DNA of 5,429 nucleotides. Source: Kiritimatiellia bacterium. GTDB lineage: Bacteria; Verrucomicrobiota; Kiritimatiellia; RFP12; UBA1067. Location: positions 1-5,429 of the forward strand of contig JAFUDL010000256.1 of assembly GCA_017459225.1 (NCBI GenBank), given 5' to 3'. Below, in pieces: positions 1 through 5,429 of the stretch (within the stretch, counting starts at the first letter, position 1; each line of letters starts with the position of its first letter). A program made the position numbers and the translations under genes. Under the pieces are notes generated by a model. It made no database searches. It worked only from the letters and a program-made list of their open reading frames with translations, and was not told the origin of the DNA.

Positions 1-1010
1 CAACTAACCTTGACGGCGCTGAGAATCCAGTGGGGCATGGGAGGAGGCACGGGATGGGCATCGGCTGGATCGAAGCCCGTTTCGCAAAGCCAGCGCTTGA
101 GTTCCTCGTCGGAGAACACCCAGCCGTTCTGCGTGGTGAGGGCCATATTGACCGCAAAGAGCGCGCTGAAGGCGGGCGAGGTGTGAGTGCGGTCCGTCAT
201 CATGTCTAGGATGAAGATGCGTCCGCCTGGCTTCAATGCGCGGTTGGCGCGCGCAAGGATGTCGCATATCTGCTCGGACGATTCCTGATGCAGCGCGCCG
301 AATATCGTGACGGCATCATACGCCTCGTTCTCGTATTCGTCTGTGTGATAGTCGCCCGCACGGCATTCAATGCGTTCGGAAAGGCCTGCGGCCGCCACGC
401 ATTCCGCCGCGACTGCACTGACGGCAGGCACGTCAACCGTAACAATGGAGAGACCGGGATTCGCCTGCGCGATCAACTCGGCGTAGGTGCCTGGGCCGCC
501 CGCAAGGTCAAGAAGCCTCGTGCAGCCGGATAGATCAAGCATCGGCACAACGCCGCGTCCAATGGCAAGCGCCCTTCCGCGCATCGACAGGGCGAATCGG
601 CGCGTGCGCTCTGGATCGTCGCCGAGGTGAACCTGCGGCGGCTCCACGGGTTCACCGGTCTTCGCAAGCTCGGCAAGGCGTCCCCAAAGGGGGTACACGT
701 CCTGGTTGTAGCGAATCGCCTTCGAGAGGTCCGCCGGACCACCGGGCACAAGGGCTGCCTTGCCGGCCGAGGTGTTGAAATATACCTCTTCCTCTTTGCC
801 GAGAATCCCCGTTGCCACGCATGCGTCCAAAAGCAGCCTCAGCCCGCGCTGGGACACGCCCAGCTCGTCGGCAAGCGGAAAGAGCTCGCTCGAACCTCCC
901 GCTTCCTCTATCGCCTTGAAAACGCCCAGATCAAGCGCCGCGAACAGCACTGCGCTTCCGTAGAAGGCGCTTGCAAGATCTACAATCTGCGGGACTGACT
1001 TTTCGCTCAT
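1..1010 (-). CDS. Winged-helix SAM-dependent O-methyltransferase (Methyltransf_2 class), left edge cut at the last codon
   Basis: Probable cytoplasmic small-molecule methyltransferase of the acetylserotonin/caffeate/BchU-like class; substrate unknown. My reading of the minus strand gives 336 codons with no stop before the window edge. The last two bases read TG, so TGA just outside would end the gene at about the usual family length (330-350). Residues 10-90 form an N-terminal winged-helix dimerisation domain (LRLLLDACVATGIL at 57-70). The Rossmann domain follows: SAM motif I DLAGGPGTYA (168-177), acidic Asp193 after strand 2 (TVDVP), GDY (219-221), and FGALHQE (237-243) leading into LKPGGRIFILD (259-269). 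His241 aligns with the catalytic His of the LHDW motif in plant O-methyltransferases, although the following DW is replaced by QE. The ATG overlaps the upstream stop as ATGA and is preceded by a modest AAAGGGTG, which supports this start and translational coupling. Leucine codon use differs from the neighbour: CTT is 16 of 37. Family call is firm, reaction open. Confidence 0.88.
   Translation of the reverse strand, partial: MSEKSVPQIVDLASAFYGSAVLFAALDLGVFKAIEEAGGSSELFPLADELGVSQRGLRLLLDACVATGILGKEEEVYFNTSAGKAALVPGGPADLSKAIRYNQDVYPLWGRLAELAKTGEPVEPPQVHLGDDPERTRRFALSMRGRALAIGRGVVPMLDLSGCTRLLDLAGGPGTYAELIAQANPGLSIVTVDVPAVSAVAAECVAAAGLSERIECRAGDYHTDEYENEAYDAVTIFGALHQESSEQICDILARANRALKPGGRIFILDMMTDRTHTSPAFSALFAVNMALTTQNGWVFSDEELKRWLCETGFDPADAHPVPPPMPHWILSAVKVS
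1007..1010 (-). other. ATGA stop/start overlap (translational coupling)
   Basis: The TGA that ends the cysteine-rich protein (1009-1007) shares bases with the ATG of the methyltransferase (1010-1008). With only a modest AAAGGGTG in front, the second gene is probably translated largely by terminating ribosomes re-initiating, which keeps the two products in proportion. Confidence 0.85.
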
Positions 1011-2029
1011 TTCATCACCCTTTCAAGCACTGCGGCGCAGCGTCCGCAGTGGCGGCAGTCGTTCGCGTTCGCACACGCCGCCACTGTCGAGGCGAAATCC
1101 TCCGGGAACGACTTGTTGTCGATTACGCGTGGCGCGAAGAGGTCGGAATGCACCGGATCCATCAGATCGAGCAGATTCCCGTCGTAGGAATACGACGCAT
1201 ACGCGTTCAACACCTTCACGGGGAATCTGTGGCGGCGCGTAGCGAGCTTCACCACGTCCACGTAAGGCTCAAACGCAGGCACGTCTTCGGGACGTATCCA
1301 CGTGGCCCTGATGAAGTCCTCCCAGTTTCTGCGCGCGTAGTTCGTGCGGCACCTGAAGACGCTGAAGTCGAACTTCGCGCCCACCCCGCTCTGGCGGATG
1401 CGGTTGTGCCCGTGCAGATTGTCGTGGAACTGCTGGAACGGACACTGCCGCAGGCATCCCGAGTTCGCCTGCATGCCGAGCACCTTCCCGTGCGAACGCG
1501 CCCATTCGGAAAGTTCCTTCATGTAGGCGATGTCGCGGTGGCGTTCGCGGCTCGCATAAAACGAGTCGAAGAGCTCGTCCACGCATTCAAAGCCAACAGT
1601 GCCGTGCACGCGGATGTTGACACTCCACCTGATCTTCACCTGCGGGAAGCGCTGGCGCAGAACGGTGGCTATGAACGGAGACGTGGTGGTGACGATGTCA
1701 GGGAAGAGTCCGCGTCCGTTCATGTCGCGGAGAGTCGCCTCCACAAAATCCGCTAGCTCTGGACTTATTGCGTTGTCGCCGTAGCAGTTGCAGTTGAAGA
1801 GAGTGTCCAGCAGGATGCTGTTTTCGCGGCACCACATGAGATCTGCGAACATCCGCTCGCGGACCTCGTCGGTGAACTCCGGCGCAGGGCGGCAGCTGAG
1901 CACACCCGGCCACGCGAAGAACACCTCGCGTATTCGCGCCACCCACGGCGTGCACGCCTCGACGAACGGCTCGTTGAGGAAGTGGCCCACGGCCAGGTTT
2001 CTGAGCGTACTGCCCGTGGGCGGCGTCAT
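1007..2029 (-). CDS. Cysteine-rich protein of unknown function, possibly U32-like [Fe-S] protein
   Basis: 340 residues, soluble, with no signal peptide or membrane segment visible. I do not recognise an established named function. Alternating strand/helix segments suggest a TIM-barrel-like fold: FNCNCYG (79-84), DIVTTTSPF (111-119), KIRWSVNIR (132-140), then MQANSGCLRQCPFQQFHDN (186-204). The last segment, a strand-end Asn followed by Gly-Cys-x3-Cys-Pro, resembles the Cys motif of U32 proteins (UbiU, UbiV, TrhP, RlhA), which bind a [4Fe-4S] cluster and carry out oxygen-independent hydroxylation. Further cysteines are Cys80, Cys82, Cys227 and Cys319, plus a C-terminal C-x2-C-x2-C (325, 328, 331) that looks like a metal or second-cluster site. 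The ATG at 2029 was chosen because GGGAGG lies ten bases upstream and the start falls 29 bases after the carB stop. Extending the frame upstream to 2353 would overlap carB with Arg/His-rich shadow sequence. It overlaps the methyltransferase start by four bases, suggesting joint function. The coding region is real with high confidence; the U32 relation is inferred. Confidence 0.9.
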   Translation of the reverse strand: MTPPTGSTLRNLAVGHFLNEPFVEACTPWVARIREVFFAWPGVLSCRPAPEFTDEVRERMFADLMWCRENSILLDTLFNCNCYGDNAISPELADFVEATLRDMNGRGLFPDIVTTTSPFIATVLRQRFPQVKIRWSVNIRVHGTVGFECVDELFDSFYASRERHRDIAYMKELSEWARSHGKVLGMQANSGCLRQCPFQQFHDNLHGHNRIRQSGVGAKFDFSVFRCRTNYARRNWEDFIRATWIRPEDVPAFEPYVDVVKLATRRHRFPVKVLNAYASYSYDGNLLDLMDPVHSDLFAPRVIDNKSFPEDFASTVAACANANDCRHCGRCAAVLERVMK

Positions 2030-2039
2030 GTTTTCAATT

Positions 2040-2045
2040 CCTCCC
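2040..2045 (-). promoter_or_regulatory. Shine-Dalgarno site of the cysteine-rich gene
   Basis: GGGAGG on the minus strand lies ten bases before the ATG at 2029 and inside the 29-base gap after the carB stop. It decides the start, since the open frame continues upstream through carB without a stop until 2353. It also shows that this gene is initiated independently rather than only by ribosomes finishing carB. Confidence 0.85.
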
Positions 2046-2058
2046 GAACGATGCGGCA

Positions 2059-5000
2059 TCAGCCATTGGAGATGGAAGCGTGATAACTCTGCAGCGAACG
2101 CACCTCTCCCTTGCCTTCGCGCGCGGCCTTGATGCCTTCGGAGGCGGCAAGCGCGGCGGCGACGGTGGTGAGGTAGGGAACGCGGTACTTGATGGCGGCG
2201 CGGCGGATGGAGTTGTCGTCCGCACGCGCGTCGCGGCGTCCGCTCGGCGTGTTGAGGATGAGGCATATCTCGCCATTCTTGATGAAGTCGAGAACGTCGG
2301 GACGCCCCTGGCCGATCTTCGCCACCATCGTGGCGGGCACGCCCTTCTCCCACAGGAACTTGACCGTGCCCTCGGTGCCGACGATCTCGAAGCCTAGGTC
2401 GGTGAAGTTCTTCGCCGCCACTGCGGCGTCGTCGGGCTTAGTGGAAAGCGACACGAGCACCTTGCCGGGCTTGATGGGCAGCGGCGAGCCGGCGGCCTCC
2501 TGCGACTTGTAGTACGCGAGGCCGAAGGTGTCCGCAAGGCCCAGCACCTCGCCGGTGGAGCGCATTTCCGGCCCGAGGACGGGATCAACCTCCGGGAACT
2601 TCTCGAACGGCAGCACGGCCTCCTTCACGCCGAAGTACGGCACGATGTGGCGGCGGTCGAGACCGAGGTCCTTCACCGTCTCGCCGAGCATGAGCCTCAC
2701 GGCGATCGGCGCCATCTGCGTGCCGGCCACCTTCGAGACGAGCGGCACCGTGCGCGACGCGAGCGGGTTCGCCTCGATCACGTACACCTTGCCGTTCTCG
2801 ATCGCGAACTGCATGTTCATGAGGCCCACCACCTTGAGCTCCTCTGCGATGCGGCGAGTGTAGTCGAGGATCGTGGCCTTGTTCTCCTCGCTGATCGAGG
2901 CGGGAGGCAGCACGCAGGCGGAATCGCCCGAGTGGACGCCCGCGAGCTCCACGTGCTGCATGATCGCGGGAATGAACACCTGCTTGCCGTCGGAGAGCGC
3001 ATCCGCCTCGCACTCAAGCGCGTGGCAGAGGAAGCGGTCGAGGTAGAGCGGACGGTCGGGCGTGACGCCCACGGCCTTCGCCACGTACTCGCGCAGCATG
3101 ATCTCGTCGTAGATCACCTCCATGCCGCGTCCGCCAAGGACGAAGCTCGGGCGGATGATGAGCGGGTAGCCGAGGTCGTTCGCCACCTTGATGGCGCCTT
3201 CGATGTCGCTTGCCATCTCGCTCTCGGGCATGGGGATGCCGAGGCGGTTCATGATGGAGTGGAAGAGGTCGCGGTCTTCCGCGGCGTCGATCGAGTCAAC
3301 GCTCGTGCCGAGGATGTTGCACCCGGCCTCTGCGAGGCCGCGCGCGATGTTGAGCGGCGTCTGGCCGCCGAACTGCACGATCACGCCGAGCGGCTTCTCC
3401 GCGCGGTAGATCTGCAGAACGTCCTCGAGCGTGACCGGCTCGAAGTAGAGCTTGTCGGAAGTGTCGTAGTCGGTGGAGACGGTCTCTGGGTTGCAGTTGA
3501 CCATGATCGTCTCGTATCCCTGCTCGCGCATCGCGAGAGCCGCGTGCGTGCAGCAGTAGTCGAACTCAATGCCCTGGCCGATGCGGTTGGGGCCGCCGCC
3601 GAGGATCATGATCTTCTTCGGGTTGTCGGAAACGACGACCTCGCTCTTCTTGCCATTGTACGACGAGTAGTAGTAGGCCTCGTTCTCGACGCCAGAGACG
3701 GGCACCGCGTGCCACGTCTCGAGGCAGCCGAGCGCCTCGCGGCGCTCGCGGATCTGCTTCTCGGGAACGCGCAGAAGCTGCGAGAGATACTTGTCGCTGA
3801 AGCCGTCCTTCTTCGCCTGCACCAGCATGTCGTCCGGCAGCAGCGTGCCGCGGTACTTGAGGATATCCTCCTCCTCCTCCACGAGCTCGCGCATCTGCTG
3901 CACGAAGTACGCCTTCACGCCGGTGAGGTTGAATTTCTGCTCGTCGGTGGCGCCCTTTCTGAGCGCCTCGTACATCTGGAAGTGGCGCTCGCTGTTGGGG
4001 ATGGCGAGCATCTTGAGAAGCTCGTCTAGCGTCTTCTCGTGGAAGTCCTTGGCGAAGCCAAGACCCGCCCTGCCCTTCTCAAGGCCGCGTATGGCCTTCT
4101 GCAGGGCCTCCTTGTAGGTCTTGCCGATGGACATCACCTCACCCACGGCCTTCATCTGCGTGCCGAGGCGGTCTTCCACCGCGCGGAACTTCTCGAACGC
4201 CCAGCGCGCGAACTTGAGCACCACGTAGTCGCCGCTAGGCGTGTACTTCTCCAGCGTCCCGTCGCGCCAGTACGGAATCTCGTCCATCGTCATCCCCGCC
4301 GCGAGCTTCGCCGAGACGAGCGCGATCGGGAAGCCTGTCGCCTTGGAGGCGAGGGCGGACGAGCGGGACGTGCGCGGATTGATCTCGATGATCACCACGC
4401 GCCCAGTCTTCGGGTCGTGCGCGAACTGCACGTTGGTGCCGCCGATCACGCCGATCTTCTCCACGATGCGGAACGCGTCGCGCTTCAGGCGCTCCTCAAG
4501 CTCCTTGGAGATCGTGAGGAACGGCGCCGCGCAGAAGCTGTCGCCCGTATGCACGCCAACGGCGTCGATGTTCTCGATGAAGCACACCGCGATCATCTGG
4601 TTCTTCGCGTCGCGCACCACCTCGACCTCCAGCTCCTCCCAGTTGAGGATCGACTCCTCGATGAGGCACTGGTGGGTGAGCGAGGCGTCGAGGCCGCGCT
4701 GGCAGATGGTGCGCAGCTCCTCCACGTTGTAGCAGAAGCCACCGCCGGAGCCGCCCATCGTGTATGCGGGGCGAACCACCACTGGATAGCCGATCTCCTT
4801 GTCCACAAGCTCGACAGCGGCCTCTACCGAGTGCACGATGCCGCTCTTCGGCGTCTCGATGCCAAGATCCGCCATCGTCTTCTTGAACACCTCGCGATCC
4901 TCGCCGCGCTCGATGGCGTCGAGGTTCACGCCGATCACCTTCACGCCGTACTTGTCGAGAATGCCCTTCTTCGCAAGCTCCATCGACAGGTTGAGGCCGG

Positions 5001-5277
5001 TCTGCCCGCCGAGGTTCGGCAGGATCACGTCAGGACGCTCCTTCTCGATTATCTGCTCGAGGCGCGCCTCGTTGAGCGGTTCGATATACGTGGCGTCGGC
5101 CATCACCGGGTCGGTCATGATCGTGGCCGGGTTGGAGTTCACCAGCACCACCTTGTACCCGCACGCCCTAAGGGCCTTGCACGCCTGCGTGCCCGAATAG
5201 TCGAATTCGCAAGCCTGCCCGATCACAATCGGGCCAGATCCTATGATGAGGACCTTGTCAACATCCGTTCTTTTCAT
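2059..5277 (-). CDS. carB: Carbamoyl-phosphate synthase large subunit
   Basis: Makes carbamoyl phosphate from bicarbonate, two ATP and ammonia delivered from glutamine by CarA, for pyrimidine and arginine synthesis in the cytoplasm. 1072 residues, against 1073 in E. coli. Carboxyphosphate ATP-grasp half, about 1-400: GSGPIVIGQACEFDYSG (13-29), Arg128, Arg169, MGGSGGG loop (174-180), Glu298/Asn300/Arg302/Arg305. Oligomerisation domain about 401-553. Carbamate ATP-grasp half, about 554-930: GGGPNRIGQGIEFDYCC (560-576), Arg669, Arg709, Glu755, Asn821/Gln823, Glu835/Asn837. Allosteric MGS-like domain about 936-1060 with UMP-site residues Thr968, Thr971, Lys987, Asn1009. Ornithine-site residues Glu777, Asp785, Glu886, Tyr1035 and Thr1037 are kept, so UMP inhibition and ornithine activation are plausible. 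Oddity: Leu839 (codon CTC at 2761-2763) stands where E. coli has active-site Arg845. The start is supported by AGGAAGG eight bases upstream and alignment with the family N-terminus. carA is not adjacent upstream; this gene leads the operon behind its own promoter. Confidence 0.98.
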   Translation of the reverse strand: MKRTDVDKVLIIGSGPIVIGQACEFDYSGTQACKALRACGYKVVLVNSNPATIMTDPVMADATYIEPLNEARLEQIIEKERPDVILPNLGGQTGLNLSMELAKKGILDKYGVKVIGVNLDAIERGEDREVFKKTMADLGIETPKSGIVHSVEAAVELVDKEIGYPVVVRPAYTMGGSGGGFCYNVEELRTICQRGLDASLTHQCLIEESILNWEELEVEVVRDAKNQMIAVCFIENIDAVGVHTGDSFCAAPFLTISKELEERLKRDAFRIVEKIGVIGGTNVQFAHDPKTGRVVIIEINPRTSRSSALASKATGFPIALVSAKLAAGMTMDEIPYWRDGTLEKYTPSGDYVVLKFARWAFEKFRAVEDRLGTQMKAVGEVMSIGKTYKEALQKAIRGLEKGRAGLGFAKDFHEKTLDELLKMLAIPNSERHFQMYEALRKGATDEQKFNLTGVKAYFVQQMRELVEEEEDILKYRGTLLPDDMLVQAKKDGFSDKYLSQLLRVPEKQIRERREALGCLETWHAVPVSGVENEAYYYSSYNGKKSEVVVSDNPKKIMILGGGPNRIGQGIEFDYCCTHAALAMREQGYETIMVNCNPETVSTDYDTSDKLYFEPVTLEDVLQIYRAEKPLGVIVQFGGQTPLNIARGLAEAGCNILGTSVDSIDAAEDRDLFHSIMNRLGIPMPESEMASDIEGAIKVANDLGYPLIIRPSFVLGGRGMEVIYDEIMLREYVAKAVGVTPDRPLYLDRFLCHALECEADALSDGKQVFIPAIMQHVELAGVHSGDSACVLPPASISEENKATILDYTRRIAEELKVVGLMNMQFAIENGKVYVIEANPLASRTVPLVSKVAGTQMAPIAVRLMLGETVKDLGLDRRHIVPYFGVKEAVLPFEKFPEVDPVLGPEMRSTGEVLGLADTFGLAYYKSQEAAGSPLPIKPGKVLVSLSTKPDDAAVAAKNFTDLGFEIVGTEGTVKFLWEKGVPATMVAKIGQGRPDVLDFIKNGEICLILNTPSGRRDARADDNSIRRAAIKYRVPYLTTVAAALAASEGIKAAREGKGEVRSLQSYHASISNG

Positions 5278-5359
5278 AAATCAAGCCTTCCTGACCGCGT
5301 CCCTGCGCCCTTATGCGCAACTGCAATGGCGCTGGGGCTAGGTTCGCAATCGGGCGAAT
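5278..5359 (-). other. carB 5' leader, no recognised riboswitch or attenuator
   Basis: The inferred untranslated leader has no clear terminator/antiterminator pair, no U-tract after a hairpin and no recognised PyrR-type binding element. Short GCGC pairings can be drawn around 5306-5332 but are weak and expected in GC-rich sequence. Control of carB by pyrimidines through this leader is therefore not supported by what is visible. Confidence 0.4.
5286..5292 (-). promoter_or_regulatory. Shine-Dalgarno site of carB
   Basis: AGGAAGG on the minus strand, eight bases before the ATG at 5277. The spacing is ideal and fixes the carB start, in agreement with the conserved N-terminus Met-Lys-Arg-Thr-Asp. 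Confidence 0.85.
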
Positions 5360-5388
5360 ATTATACCGAATCCCGCCGTCCACCGCAA
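5360..5388 (-). promoter_or_regulatory. Sigma-70-type promoter for carB
   Basis: On the minus strand a perfect -10 box TATAAT (5365-5360) follows a 17-base spacer after TTGCGG (5388-5383), which matches the first half of the -35 consensus. Transcription would start near 5353, giving a leader of about 75 bases before the carB ATG. It is the best promoter-like match I found upstream of carB and is placed as expected for a promoter driving all three genes. Start-site position is inferred. Confidence 0.75.
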
Positions 5389-5408
5389 GCCGTTTCACAA
5401 CCCAATTC

Positions 5409-5426
5409 ACGCGAAGTCAATCGCGT
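5409..5426. repeat. Perfect 6-6-6 inverted repeat upstream of the carB promoter
   Basis: ACGCGA, six bases, TCGCGT. It is centred about 65 bases upstream of the inferred transcription start. There is no following U-tract in either direction, so a terminator for an upstream gene is not evident. It could be an operator or activator site, or chance in GC-rich DNA. Confidence 0.35.
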
Positions 5427-5429
5427 ATC

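Noticed and set aside
971..1756. 261-codon open frame on the plus strand opposite the cysteine-rich gene
   Set aside because: It is antisense to a gene with a strong Shine-Dalgarno site and coherent protein motifs. The plus-strand product is compositionally biased and matches nothing I know.
2030..2058. Possible terminator or promoter between carB and the next gene
   Set aside because: The 29-base gap has no hairpin with a U-tract and no -35/-10 pair. It is explained by the Shine-Dalgarno site alone.
2030..2353. N-terminal extension of the cysteine-rich protein by 108 residues into carB
   Set aside because: The extra sequence is Arg/His-rich, overlaps the carB allosteric domain and lacks a ribosome site, whereas GGGAGG precedes the ATG at 2029.
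2647..4029. 460-codon open frame on the plus strand, antisense to carB
   Set aside because: The translation is rich in Arg, His, Val, Glu and Leu with no recognisable motif. It lies wholly inside carB, whose reading is certain, so it is a GC-rich shadow frame.
4241..4732. 163-codon plus-strand frame, Ser/Arg-rich
   Set aside because: It is antisense to the first ATP-grasp domain of carB and has the composition expected of a shadow frame.
5300..5335. Leader hairpin as a pyrimidine-responsive attenuator
   Set aside because: Only short GCGC pairings can be drawn and there is no U-tract or alternative structure, so an attenuation mechanism is not supported.
5415..5420. TTGACT on the minus strand as an alternative -35 box
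   Set aside because: No acceptable -10 box lies 16-18 bases downstream, while the TTGCGG/TATAAT pair is far better.

Overview
The window is a GC-rich bacterial segment carrying three genes, all on the minus strand and packed as one apparent operon that reads from right to left: carB (2059-5277), a cysteine-rich protein of unknown function with U32-like features (1007-2029), and a winged-helix SAM-dependent O-methyltransferase (1-1010, reaching the left edge). The gap between carB and the second gene is 29 bases. The second and third genes overlap by four bases (ATGA). No terminator-like hairpin with a U-tract is visible at either junction. No RNA genes, insertion sequences, CRISPR arrays or prophage genes are seen.

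At the right end, 152 bases precede carB. They hold a convincing sigma-70-type promoter (TATAAT, 17-base spacer, TTGCGG), a leader of about 75 bases, a strong Shine-Dalgarno sequence, and two short inverted repeats of unproven meaning. carA is not directly upstream, so carB heads its own transcript and the two cysteine-protein/methyltransferase genes ride behind it.

carB supplies carbamoyl phosphate for pyrimidines and arginine. It is full length and its ornithine and UMP sites look largely intact. It has one striking change: the arginine that follows Asn-Pro in the second ATP-grasp active site (Arg845 in E. coli) is leucine (Leu839). The two downstream genes look like a functional pair. An Fe-S-type, possibly U32-like protein followed by an O-methyltransferase recalls known oxygen-independent hydroxylation-then-methylation routes (UbiU/UbiV then UbiG; TrhP then TrmR). 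The substrate here is unknown and this link is inference.

The organism is probably an anaerobic bacterium with canonical Shine-Dalgarno use. The style of CarB and the unusual second protein make me lean weakly to the PVC group (Kiritimatiellia/Lentisphaeria-like), but nothing in the window proves the phylum.
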